Of a stretch of 9,023 nt of DNA, positions 1 through 7,662 are shown piece by piece. The notes beneath the pieces were generated by a model. That model did not search any database. It saw nothing but the letters and a program-made list of their open reading frames with translations, and was not told where the DNA came from. Position numbers and translations under genes: made by a program. The stretch spans positions 1-9,023 of the forward strand of contig JADGRM010000080.1 of the NCBI GenBank assembly GCA_017880945.1, written 5' to 3'. Position 1 is the stretch's first letter; every line of letters starts with the position of its first letter. The stretch comes from Gallionella sp. (GTDB lineage Bacteria > Pseudomonadota > Gammaproteobacteria > Burkholderiales > Gallionellaceae).

Positions 1-27
1 AGATAATCCGTTAGAACCAAGAGCCAT

Positions 28-90
28 TGTAGGAGCGCAATTTATTGCGCGATCATCGCCATCAATCGCTCGATAAATCGAGCTCCTACA
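28..90. repeat. Pair of inverted REP-type palindromic units (BIME-like)
   Basis: Two copies of one small palindromic unit face each other. Unit 1 (28-53, + strand) reads TGTAGGAGC, then GCAA, TTTA, TTGC, then GCGAT. Unit 2 (66-90, - strand) reads TGTAGGAGC, TCGA, TTTA, TCGA, GCGAT. Each forms a 6-bp stem (35-40 with 45-50; 68-73 with 78-83) with the same TTTA loop. The head TGTAGGAGC (28-36) also pairs perfectly with its partner (82-90), so the block could fold as one long stem or two hairpins. The GTAG tetranucleotide head followed by a short palindrome is the known form of REP elements mobilised by RAYT (TnpA-REP) transposases. No such transposase is in the window. A role in RNA stability or DNA architecture is inference. 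Confidence 0.75.
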
Positions 91-132
91 GGCTAATGGG
101 TTATTTGGGATAAAGCGTGCCGTTCGGTGCGG

Positions 133-161
133 TTGCCCATCATCCCCAGACAAGGTAAAAT
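133..161 (+). promoter_or_regulatory. Candidate sigma70 promoter for gltBD
   Basis: TTGCCC (133-138) matches four of six bases of the -35 consensus. TAAAAT (156-161) matches five of six of the -10 consensus. The spacer is exactly 17 bases. Transcription would begin near 168 and give a leader of about 75 bases before the GTG at 243. This is the best promoter-like pair I found in the upstream region. It was found by eye and was not scored against a background model, so confidence is modest. No sigma54 -24/-12 pair with correct spacing was seen. Confidence 0.35.
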
Positions 162-190
162 TCCCGCCCTTTCGCTTTTGAATATTGACG

Positions 191-214
191 TGGCGGCGTG
201 TGTCGCCATTTTTT
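191..214 (+). terminator. Hairpin plus T6 run in the gltB leader, possible attenuator
   Basis: TGGCG (191-195) pairs with CGCCA (204-208). A G-U pair and a C-G pair (196-197 with 202-203) extend the stem to 7 bp, closed by the loop GTGT (198-201). Six T residues follow directly (209-214), which is the form of an intrinsic terminator. It ends only 28 bases before the preferred gltB start. That leaves no room for a promoter plus leader downstream, so if it terminates RNA it should sit inside the gltB leader and act as an attenuator. The alternative is a terminator for a gene upstream of the window, with the gltB promoter squeezed in after it. Confidence 0.4.
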
Positions 215-233
215 AGCTTTAATGAATTTGGAT

Positions 234-239
234 GAGGAT
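234..239 (+). promoter_or_regulatory. Ribosome binding site that favours GTG 243 for gltB
   Basis: GAGGAT (234-239) contains the AGGA core and ends three bases before the GTG at 243 (the core itself ends four bases before). The other in-frame starts, GTG 198, ATG 222 and ATG 264, have no comparable purine-rich stretch before them. This site is the main reason for choosing 243. Confidence 0.5.
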
Positions 240-242
240 CAC

Positions 243-3200
243 GTGAGCAATTCTTCTTTGCCGATGCAACAAGGTTTGTACGATCCGCGCCAGGAGCGCG
301 ACGCTTGCGGAGTGGGCTTTGTGGCCCATATCAAGGGCAAGCAAAGCCATGACATGATACGTCAGGGTTTGCAGATTCTGGAAAATCTGACTCATCGCGG
401 CGCGGTGGGTGCCGATCCCCTGGCCGGTGACGGCGCGGGTATTTTGTTGCAGATCCCCGACCAGTTTCTGCGTGATGAAATGGGTTGGGGCAATATCCAG
501 TTGCCACCCGCCGGCGAGTATGGTGTCGGTATGCTGTTCCTGCCGCGCGAAGCGGCAGCGCGTGACGCGTGCGAGAAGATCGTCGCCGCCAAAATCGCCG
601 CCGAAGGCCAGCAGTTGCTGGGCTGGCGCGATGTGCCGGTGGATAGCTCGGGTCTGGGCGAGAGCGTCAAGAAGGTCGAACCCGTCGTGCGCCAGGTGTT
701 CATCGCGCGCGGCAAGAATTGCGCCGATGCCGATATGTTCGAGCGCAAGCTGTTTGTGATACGCAAGACCATGGAGCACGCGGTAAGCAGCTTGGAGAAC
801 TCGCAGGGTAAAGGCTTCTATTGTCCTTCGCTGTCTTCGCGCACCATCGTCTACAAGGGCATGTTGCTGGCCGATCAGGTCGGCAAGTATTACCTCGATT
901 TGCAGGACGCAAGGGTGGTCAGCGCGCTGGCGCTGGTGCATCAACGCTTCTCCACCAATACTTTCCCGACCTGGAATCTCGCGCATCCGTTCCGGATGAT
1001 CGCGCACAACGGCGAGATCAACACCGTGCGCGGCAACGTGAACTGGATGACGGCGCGCCATGCGGCGATGTCCTCCAAGCTGCTCGGCGAAGACCTGGAT
1101 AAACTCTGGCCGCTGATCACCGAAGGCCAGTCGGACTCTGCCTGTTTCGACAATGCGCTGGAATTGCTGGTGGCGGGCGGTTATTCGCTGCCGCACGCGA
1201 TGATGCTGCTGATACCCGAAGCCTGGGCGGGCAATCCGCTGATGGACGAGGAACGCCGCGCCTTCTACGAATACCATGCCGCGCTGATGGAGCCGTGGGA
1301 CGGTCCCGCCGCCGTGGCTTTCACCGATGGCCGCATGATAGGCGCGACGCTGGATCGCAACGGCCTGCGTCCGGCGCGCTACCTGATCACCGACGACGAT
1401 ATGGTGCTGATGGCTTCCGAGATGGGCGTGCTGGATATTCCGCAGCACAAGATCGTCAAGAAATGGCGTTTGCAGCCGGGCAAGATGTTCCTGATCGACA
1501 TGCAGGCCGGGCGCATCGTCGATGATGCCGAACTGAAACATCAACTCGCCACCGCCAAGCCTTATCGACAGTGGATCGAGAAATCCCGCTATTTCCTCGG
1601 TGATTTACCGGAAGTGGCGGCCAAGCCAAAACTGAATGCATCGTTGCTGGATACCCAGCAGGCATTCGGCTATTCGCAGGAAGACCTGAAATTCATCATG
1701 GCGCCGATGGTAAGCGCCGGCGAGGAGCCGACCGGTTCGATGGGCACCGATGCCGCCCTGGCGGTGTTGTCCAACAAGAACCGCTCATTCTACGATTACT
1801 TCCAGCAGTTGTTCGCGCAAGTGACCAACCCGCCGATCGACCCGATCCGCGAAGAGATCGTGATGTCGCTGACTTCGTTCATCGGCCCGAAACCAAACCT
1901 GTTCGGCATCGAAGAAACCAATCCGACGCTGCGTCTGGAAGTGCATCATCCGGTGCTGTCGAATGACGACATCGCGAAATTGCGCAACATCGACCAGCTC
2001 ACGCAGGGGCGTTACCGCTCGCTGGTGCTGGATATGACCTATCCCGCCACGCAGGGCGCGGCGGGTTGCGAAATAGCAGTACAGGCGCTGTGTGCCGCAG
2101 CCGACAAGTCCGTGGCCGATGGCTACAACGTGCTGATCCTGTCGGATCGCGCGATGTCTGCCAAGCGCGTGGCGATCCCCGCGCTGGTGGCGTGTTCAAA
2201 GGTGCATCATCACCTGGTACATGCCGGACTGCGCACCAGCACCGGTCTGGTGGTGGACACCGGTTCTGTGCGCGAGGTGCATCACTTCGCCTTGCTGGCC
2301 GGATACGGCGCCGAAGCGGTGTGTCCGTGGCTGGCGTATGAAACCATCGCGGCGATGAATCTGCCCGCGAAAGTCGATGCAAAAGAAGCCAAAAAGCGTT
2401 ACATCAAGGCAATCAACAAGGGCCTGATGAAGGTGATGTCCAAGATGGGCATCTCCACATACCAATCCTATTGCGGCGCGCAGATCTTTGAAGCGATCGG
2501 CCTGAACGCCGGATTCGTTGCAGAGTATTTCACCGGCACGGCGACCCAGATCGAAGGTATCGGTTTGAGCGTGGTGGCCGAAGAGGCGATCCGTACGCAC
2601 CGCAGCGCATTCGGTGCCGATCCCGTGTTGGCCAACGCACTCGAAGCAGGCGGCGAATATGCCTGGCGCGTGCGCGGCGAAGAACACATGTGGACGCCCG
2701 ATTCGATCGCGAAATTGCAGAACGCCACGCGCACCAACAATGCCGCGACCTACAAGGAATACGCGAAGCTGATCAACGAACAAAGCACGAAGCTGAAAAC
2801 CTTGCGCGGGCTATTTGAGGTTAAGCCCGCAGGTCCGCAGGTGCCGTTGGCCGAAGTCGAGTCCGCCAAGGACATCGTCAAACGTTTCGTCACCGGCGCG
2901 ATGTCGCTGGGTTCCATCTCGACTGAAGCGCACACCACACTGGCGATCGCGATGAACCGCATCGGCGGCAAGTCCAACACCGGCGAGGGCGGCGAAGACG
3001 CGGCGCGTTTCAAGATATTGAAGGGCGGCGAAATGCTCTCCGACATCATCGGCAAGAACCGCATCGAAAGCGACCGCGAGCTCAAGGCCGGCGATTCGTT
3101 GCGTTCCAAAATCAAGCAGGTGGCCTCGGGCCGTTTCGGCGTCACCGCGGAGTACCTCGCCAGTGCCGACCAGATCCAGATCAAGATGGCGCAGGGCGCG

Positions 3201-4910
3201 AAGCCCGGCGAAGGCGGCCAGTTGCCCGGCCACAAGGTGTCCGAGTACATCGCGAAATTGCGCTTCTCGGTACCGGGCGTCGGGCTGATCTCGCCGCCGC
3301 CGCATCACGATATTTATTCGATCGAAGATCTGGCGCAGCTGATCCATGACCTGAAGAACTCCAATCCTTCCGCGTCGATCTCGGTCAAGCTGGTTTCCGA
3401 AGTGGGTGTGGGTACGGTGGCAGCCGGCGTGGCCAAGGCCAAGGCCGACCACATCACGATATCCGGCCATGACGGCGGCACCGGCGCATCGCCGATCTCC
3501 TCGATCAAGCACGCCGGAACACCCTGGGAACTGGGTTTGGCCGAAGCGCAGCAAACGCTGGTGCTGAACCAGTTGCGCGGCCGCATTGCGTTGCAGGTGG
3601 ACGGCCAGATCAAGACCGGCCGCGACGTGCTGATCGGTGCGTTGCTGGGCGCGGATGAATTCGGTTTTGCCACCGCGCCGCTGGTGGTGGAAGGCTGCAT
3701 CATGATGCGCAAGTGCCACCTGAACACCTGCCCGGTCGGCGTCGCGACACAGGATCCCGAGCTGCGCAAGAAATTCACCGGACAGCCGGAACACGTCGTG
3801 AACTACTTCTTCTTCATCGCCGAAGAAGTGCGCGAATACATGGCGCAACTGGGCATCCGCAAGTTCATCGATCTGATCGGACGCAGCGATCTGCTCGATG
3901 TGAAGCACGGCATCGCGCACTGGAAGGCGCAAGGGCTGGACTTCTCCAAGGTATTTCATCAGCCGGATGTGGCCGCCGGCGTGGCGCGAAGTCATGCGCA
4001 GACACAGGATCACGGGCTGGAAAAGGCACTGGACAACTCGCTGATCGCCCAGGCGCAGAACGCCTTGAACAACAAGCAGGCCGTGGTCATCGACAGCAGC
4101 ATCAGAAACGTCAACCGCACCGTCGGCACGATGCTGTCGCACGAAGTCGCCAGGCGTTACGGTCAGGCCGGTTTGCCGACCGACACGATCAGCGTGAAAT
4201 TCAGCGGCACGGCGGGCCAAAGTTTTGGTGCATTCCTGTCGCACGGCATCTCGTTCGAATTGCGCGGCGAAGGCAACGATTACGTGGGCAAAGGCTTGTG
4301 CGGCGGGCGCATCAGTATCATGCCGCCAGCCGATTCCAGGCTGGTCTCGCACGAAAACATCATCGTCGGCAACACCGTGATGTATGGCGCGACTTCCGGC
4401 GAATGCTATTTTTCGGGCGTGGCCGGCGAACGTTTCGCGGTGCGCAACTCCGGTGCGATCGCCGTGGTGGAAGGTCTGGGCGACCACGGTTGCGAATACA
4501 TGACCGGCGGCATGGTGGTCGTGCTGGGACAGACAGGGCGCAACTTCGCGGCAGGCATGTCCGGCGGCGTGGCATATGTGCTGGATGAAGACGGCAACTT
4601 TGAGAAACGCTGCAATTTGTCGATGGTGCAGCTCGAGCCGGTGCCGGAAGAATTGGCCGCGCTGGACAGCACAGATGCCGTGCCGGAAAGTCATGGCCGC
4701 GTGCATTTCAACCATCTCAACCAGACTGACGAACAGGCATTGCGCGAACAGATCGAAAAACATTTGCGCTATACCAACAGTCCGCGCGCCAAGCACATCC
4801 TGGATAACTGGTCGACCTATCTGCACAAGTTCACCAAGGTGATGCCGACCGAATATCGGCGTGCCCTGGAAATGGCAGCGCAACAAGTCAAGCAGAAGGA
4901 GGCCGCATAA
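243..4910 (+). CDS. gltB: Glutamate synthase (NADPH) large (alpha) subunit
   Basis: This subunit hydrolyses glutamine, channels the ammonia to an FMN site and reductively aminates 2-oxoglutarate to glutamate in the cytoplasm, using electrons delivered by GltD. From GTG 243 the product is 1555 aa, normal for the family. The domains appear in the expected order. First is a class II (Ntn) amidotransferase that begins at Cys22 in DACGVGF, the residue expected to become the N-terminal nucleophile after a 21-residue propeptide is removed; HNGEINT is at 255-261. A central domain starts near 470. The FMN-binding synthase domain covers about 820-1220, with GEGGED at 914-919 and HDGGTG at 1076-1081. 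Cys1152, Cys1158 and Cys1163 (C-x5-C-x4-C) are the 3Fe-4S ligands. A glycine-rich GXGXG beta-helix domain is at the C-terminus (about 1280-1500). The frame is open further upstream to GTG 198, which would give 1570 aa, but that start would place the leader hairpin inside the coding region. The stop overlaps the gltD start. Confidence 0.97.
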   Translation: MSNSSLPMQQGLYDPRQERDACGVGFVAHIKGKQSHDMIRQGLQILENLTHRGAVGADPLAGDGAGILLQIPDQFLRDEMGWGNIQLPPAGEYGVGMLFLPREAAARDACEKIVAAKIAAEGQQLLGWRDVPVDSSGLGESVKKVEPVVRQVFIARGKNCADADMFERKLFVIRKTMEHAVSSLENSQGKGFYCPSLSSRTIVYKGMLLADQVGKYYLDLQDARVVSALALVHQRFSTNTFPTWNLAHPFRMIAHNGEINTVRGNVNWMTARHAAMSSKLLGEDLDKLWPLITEGQSDSACFDNALELLVAGGYSLPHAMMLLIPEAWAGNPLMDEERRAFYEYHAALMEPWDGPAAVAFTDGRMIGATLDRNGLRPARYLITDDDMVLMASEMGVLDIPQHKIVKKWRLQPGKMFLIDMQAGRIVDDAELKHQLATAKPYRQWIEKSRYFLGDLPEVAAKPKLNASLLDTQQAFGYSQEDLKFIMAPMVSAGEEPTGSMGTDAALAVLSNKNRSFYDYFQQLFAQVTNPPIDPIREEIVMSLTSFIGPKPNLFGIEETNPTLRLEVHHPVLSNDDIAKLRNIDQLTQGRYRSLVLDMTYPATQGAAGCEIAVQALCAAADKSVADGYNVLILSDRAMSAKRVAIPALVACSKVHHHLVHAGLRTSTGLVVDTGSVREVHHFALLAGYGAEAVCPWLAYETIAAMNLPAKVDAKEAKKRYIKAINKGLMKVMSKMGISTYQSYCGAQIFEAIGLNAGFVAEYFTGTATQIEGIGLSVVAEEAIRTHRSAFGADPVLANALEAGGEYAWRVRGEEHMWTPDSIAKLQNATRTNNAATYKEYAKLINEQSTKLKTLRGLFEVKPAGPQVPLAEVESAKDIVKRFVTGAMSLGSISTEAHTTLAIAMNRIGGKSNTGEGGEDAARFKILKGGEMLSDIIGKNRIESDRELKAGDSLRSKIKQVASGRFGVTAEYLASADQIQIKMAQGAKPGEGGQLPGHKVSEYIAKLRFSVPGVGLISPPPHHDIYSIEDLAQLIHDLKNSNPSASISVKLVSEVGVGTVAAGVAKAKADHITISGHDGGTGASPISSIKHAGTPWELGLAEAQQTLVLNQLRGRIALQVDGQIKTGRDVLIGALLGADEFGFATAPLVVEGCIMMRKCHLNTCPVGVATQDPELRKKFTGQPEHVVNYFFFIAEEVREYMAQLGIRKFIDLIGRSDLLDVKHGIAHWKAQGLDFSKVFHQPDVAAGVARSHAQTQDHGLEKALDNSLIAQAQNALNNKQAVVIDSSIRNVNRTVGTMLSHEVARRYGQAGLPTDTISVKFSGTAGQSFGAFLSHGISFELRGEGNDYVGKGLCGGRISIMPPADSRLVSHENIIVGNTVMYGATSGECYFSGVAGERFAVRNSGAIAVVEGLGDHGCEYMTGGMVVVLGQTGRNFAAGMSGGVAYVLDEDGNFEKRCNLSMVQLEPVPEELAALDSTDAVPESHGRVHFNHLNQTDEQALREQIEKHLRYTNSPRAKHILDNWSTYLHKFTKVMPTEYRRALEMAAQQVKQKEAA
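4896..4902 (+). promoter_or_regulatory. Strong ribosome binding site of gltD inside the gltB 3' end
   Basis: AAGGAGG lies within the last codons of gltB and seven bases before the gltD ATG at 4910. The gltB stop and gltD start share one base (TAATG). This arrangement is typical of translational coupling and suits two subunits made in equal amounts for an alpha-beta complex. Confidence 0.85.
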
Positions 4911-6364
4911 TGGGCAAGCCAACCGGATTCATGGAGTTCAAGCGCCTCAGCGAAGCCAGCTTGCCCGTGGCGGACCGGCGCAAGAATTACCACGAGTTCG
5001 TGCTGCATCTGAACGACGAGCAGGCCAAGACGCAGGGCGCGCGCTGCATGGATTGCGGCATCCCGTTCTGCACCACGGGCTGTCCGGTCAACAACATCAT
5101 CCCTGACTGGAACGATCTGGTGTATCGCGGCAACTGGCGCGAAGCGCTGGACGTGCTGCACTCCACCAACAACTTCCCCGAGTTCACCGGGCGCATCTGC
5201 CCCGCGCCGTGCGAGGCGGCCTGCACGCTCAACATCAACAACGACGCGGTGGGCATCAAGTCCATCGAGCACGCGATCATCGACAAGGGCGGCGAGAACG
5301 GCTGGGTCGTGCCGCAACCGCCGGAGAAAAAGACCGGCAAGAAGGTCGCCGTGGTCGGCTCCGGCCCCGCCGGTTTGGCAGCCGCGCAGCAGCTGGCGCG
5401 CGTCGGCCACAGTGTTACGGTGTTCGAAAAGAACAGCCGCATCGGCGGATTGCTGCGCTATGGCATCCCCGACTTCAAGCTCGACAAAGGCCTGATCGAC
5501 TGGCGCATGGCGCAGATGCAAGCCGAGGGCGTGACCTTTCAAACTTCGGTGTTCATCGGCAAGGAAGCACCCGCAAAGAGCACGGCCAACGATGCCAAGA
5601 AGACCATCAGCCCCGCCGAACTCCTGAAAAAATTCGATGCGGTGATCCTGTCCGGCGGCGCCGAAGCGGCGCGTGACTTGCCGGTACCGGGCCGCGAATT
5701 GAAAGGCGTGCACTACGCGCTGGAGTTCCTGATCCCGCAGAACAAGGAAGTGGCGGGCGACGCGCGCAACCCTATCCGTGCCGAAGGCAAGCACGTGGTG
5801 GTGATCGGCGGCGGCGATACCGGCTCCGATTGCGTGGGCACCTCGAACCGCCACGGCGCGTTGTCAGTCACCCAGATCGAAGTGATGCCGCGTCCGCCGG
5901 AGCACGAAAACAAGCCGCTGGTATGGCCGAACTGGCCGATGAAGCTGCGCACTTCCAGTTCGCATGAGGAAGGCGCGCAACGCGACTGGGCTATCGTCAC
6001 CAAGGGATTCATCGGCAGCAACGGCAAGGTCGAGAAACTGCGCGCGGTTCGCGTCGAGTGGAAAGACGGCAAGATGAACGAGATCGCCGGCAGCGAATTC
6101 GAGCTCAAGGCCGATCTGGTATTGCTGGCAATGGGCTTCGTCAGCCCGGAACAGAAGGTGCTGGATGCTTTCGGTGTGGAAAAGGACGCGCGCGGCAATA
6201 TCAAGGCCGACACGGAGAATTACCGTACCGGCATAGACAAGGTATTCGCCGCAGGCGACATGCGTCGCGGGCAATCGCTGGTAGTCTGGGCGATACGCGA
6301 GGGACGCCAATGCGCACGCTCTGTCGACGAGTTTTTGATGGGATCATCGGTACTGCCGCGCTAA
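4910..6364 (+). CDS. gltD: Glutamate synthase (NADPH) small (beta) subunit
   Basis: This 484-aa flavoprotein oxidises NADPH and passes electrons through FAD and iron-sulfur clusters to GltB. The N-terminal domain has the two cysteine groups that hold the 4Fe-4S centres: Cys46, Cys49, Cys54, Cys58 (CxxCxxxxCxxxC) and Cys97, Cys101, Cys105. The first dinucleotide-binding motif, GSGPAG at 150-155, binds FAD. The second, GGGDTG at 300-305, binds NADPH. The C-terminal AAGD motif (447-450) is the usual FAD contact. Length is close to the roughly 470 aa typical of the family; a lysine- and alanine-rich stretch near 220-240 may account for the difference. The start is fixed by AAGGAGG and by the one-base overlap with gltB. 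Related FAD/Fe-S oxidoreductases share these motifs, but adjacency to gltB makes the assignment secure. Confidence 0.97.
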   Translation: MGKPTGFMEFKRLSEASLPVADRRKNYHEFVLHLNDEQAKTQGARCMDCGIPFCTTGCPVNNIIPDWNDLVYRGNWREALDVLHSTNNFPEFTGRICPAPCEAACTLNINNDAVGIKSIEHAIIDKGGENGWVVPQPPEKKTGKKVAVVGSGPAGLAAAQQLARVGHSVTVFEKNSRIGGLLRYGIPDFKLDKGLIDWRMAQMQAEGVTFQTSVFIGKEAPAKSTANDAKKTISPAELLKKFDAVILSGGAEAARDLPVPGRELKGVHYALEFLIPQNKEVAGDARNPIRAEGKHVVVIGGGDTGSDCVGTSNRHGALSVTQIEVMPRPPEHENKPLVWPNWPMKLRTSSSHEEGAQRDWAIVTKGFIGSNGKVEKLRAVRVEWKDGKMNEIAGSEFELKADLVLLAMGFVSPEQKVLDAFGVEKDARGNIKADTENYRTGIDKVFAAGDMRRGQSLVVWAIREGRQCARSVDEFLMGSSVLPR

Positions 6365-6407
6365 TTCACGGTTGGGTGTGGGTTGGTTTGTTCGAAAAAA
6401 TCAATTG

Positions 6408-6474
6408 ACCACGGAACACACGGATCACACGGAAGATATTTGCATTTTCCCGTGTGTTCCGTGTGTTCCGTGGT
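6408..6474. repeat. Long imperfect hairpin built from 9-base units, gltD-hemE gap
   Basis: The left arm (6408-6434) holds three head-to-tail 9-base units: CACGGAACA (6410-6418), CACGGATCA (6419-6427) and CACGGAAGA (6428-6436). The right arm (6447-6474) holds the same motif three times on the other strand, with the innermost copy imperfect (CACGGGAA). The arms pair over about 27 bases with one mismatch (6425 with 6457) and one bulge (6449). The loop is the 12 bases 6435-6446. No T-run follows immediately on the + strand (a TTTT is at 6480-6483), so it is a weak candidate for an intrinsic terminator. It looks like a dispersed repeat or a MITE-like remnant. No transposase or clear target duplication is visible. 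Confidence 0.8.
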
Positions 6475-6542
6475 TCATGTTTTAATGTTTGTATTGACCG
6501 GGATAGCAGTATCTGCGGTTTAAATTTGATCAAGGAAATACA

Positions 6543-7607
6543 ATGAACTTCAAGTTAAAAAACGACACCTTTCTGCGTGCCCTGCTGCATCAACCGACCG
6601 AATACACGCCGATATGGATGATGCGCCAGGCTGGCCGTTACCTGCCGGAATATCGCGAGACGCGCAAACAGGCGGGCAGTTTTCTGGGACTGTGCAAGAA
6701 CCCGGACTACGCGACTGAAGCCACGCTGCAACCGTTGGAACGCTTCCCGCTGGATGCAGCCATCCTGTTTTCAGACATTCTCACCGTGCCGGATGCGATG
6801 GGCCTGGGCCTGTATTTTTCCGAAGGCGAGGGTCCGAAGTTCAAGCGTCCGTTGCGCGACGCAGCCGCGATCAAGGCACTGCGCGTGCCGGACATCGGTA
6901 AAGACTTGCGTTATGTCACCGATGCGGTGACGCAGATCCGCAAGGCACTGAATGGCAGCGTGCCGTTGATCGGTTTTTCCGGCAGTCCTTTCACGTTGTC
7001 CTGCTACATGGTCGAAGGCGGCGGCAGCGACGATTACGCCAAAGTAAAGACCCTGATGTACAACGAGCCCAAGCTGATGCACCACATCCTCGAAGTGACC
7101 ACCCAGGCGGTGATCAACTACCTGAATGCGCAGATCGAAGCCGGCGCTCAGGCCGTGATGATCTTCGACTCATGGGGCGGCGTTTTGTCCCATGCGGCGT
7201 TCCATGAATTCTCTCTTGCTTACACGCATCGCATCGTGGAGGGCTTGATCAAGGAAAAGGACGGCTTGAAGATCCCGTCCATCGTGTTCACCAAGGGTGG
7301 CGGCTTGTGGCTGGAAAGCATCGCCAACACCGGTTGTGATGCGGTCGGTCTGGACTGGAACATAGACATCGGCATCGCGCGCCAGCGCGTCGGCAACAAG
7401 GTTGCGCTGCAAGGCAACATGGATCCCGCCGTGCTGTTCGCCTCGCCCGATGCGATTTACAAAGAAGTGGAGCACATCCTGGGCAGCTACGGCTACGGCA
7501 GCGGCCATGTGTTCAACCTGGGCCACGGCATTTCGCAACACACCGACCCCGAACATGCGGCGGCATTGGTTAAGGCGGTGCACGAACTCAGCCGCAAGTA
7601 CCACTAA
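6543..7607 (+). CDS. hemE: Uroporphyrinogen decarboxylase
   Basis: This cytoplasmic enzyme removes four carboxyl groups from the acetate side chains of uroporphyrinogen III to give coproporphyrinogen III, the step that leads towards heme. The 354-aa length is normal. The N-terminal signature WMMRQAGRYLPEYR carries the substrate-binding Arg28 and Arg32. The key aspartate is Asp78 in FSDIL. Tyr155 (CYMVEGGGS), Ser210 (FDSWGG) and His328 (NLGHGI) fill the other conserved active-site positions. No cofactor site is expected or seen. The ATG at 6543 follows AAGGA (6532-6536) at a spacing of six bases. The gene lies 178 bases after gltD, with a repeat hairpin between them, so it may have its own promoter. 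A weak TTGACC (6494-6499) with TTTAAA (6519-6524) is present, but its 19-base spacer is long. A terminator follows closely. Confidence 0.97.
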   Translation: MNFKLKNDTFLRALLHQPTEYTPIWMMRQAGRYLPEYRETRKQAGSFLGLCKNPDYATEATLQPLERFPLDAAILFSDILTVPDAMGLGLYFSEGEGPKFKRPLRDAAAIKALRVPDIGKDLRYVTDAVTQIRKALNGSVPLIGFSGSPFTLSCYMVEGGGSDDYAKVKTLMYNEPKLMHHILEVTTQAVINYLNAQIEAGAQAVMIFDSWGGVLSHAAFHEFSLAYTHRIVEGLIKEKDGLKIPSIVFTKGGGLWLESIANTGCDAVGLDWNIDIGIARQRVGNKVALQGNMDPAVLFASPDAIYKEVEHILGSYGYGSGHVFNLGHGISQHTDPEHAAALVKAVHELSRKYH

Positions 7608-7656
7608 AAATACCCCTGCACAACTGAGGCGTTCGCTACGTTGTGCAGAGGTTTTT
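7608..7656 (+). terminator. Intrinsic terminator of hemE
   Basis: It begins right after the hemE stop codon. CTGCACAAC (7616-7624) pairs perfectly with GTTGTGCAG (7640-7648). After one mismatch the stem continues with ACC (7612-7614) against GGT (7650-7652). The right arm runs into a T-run (7652-7656) and the left arm begins in A-rich sequence (7606-7610), so it could also stop transcription from the other side. The 15-base loop (7625-7639) is fairly large, with a possible small inner stem. It separates hemE from the ATPase gene. Confidence 0.85.
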
Positions 7657-7662
7657 AGACAT

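Noticed and set aside
164..196. Antiterminator pairing CCGCC (164-168) with GGCGG (192-196)
   Set aside because: Only five pairs over a 23-base loop, and most of the left arm would precede the predicted transcription start near 168.
191..208. Possible sigma54 promoter (TGGC near 191)
   Set aside because: The GG and GC elements are not separated by the required ten bases, and the sequence is better explained as a hairpin arm.
219..1544. 441-codon open frame on the - strand opposite the gltB amidotransferase domain
   Set aside because: Same cause: no recognisable motif and complete overlap with a secure gene.
2811..4922. 703-codon open frame on the - strand opposite gltB
   Set aside because: It lies wholly opposite conserved gltB codons; its histidine-, arginine- and alanine-rich product shows no recognisable domain. 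It is a shadow of codon bias in a GC-rich gene.
4817..5854. 345-codon open frame on the - strand across the gltB-gltD junction
   Set aside because: It covers the conserved gltD cysteine and FAD motifs on the other strand and has no domain of its own.
6498..6518. Imperfect inverted repeat before hemE (GATA 6502-6505 with TATC 6510-6513, flanked by CCG and CGG)
   Set aside because: The four-base core is short and the flanks pair only with bulges; this is within chance expectation.
6494..6524. hemE promoter TTGACC with TTTAAA
   Set aside because: The 19-base spacer is longer than the 17 expected and the -10 match is weak, so it is not listed as a feature.
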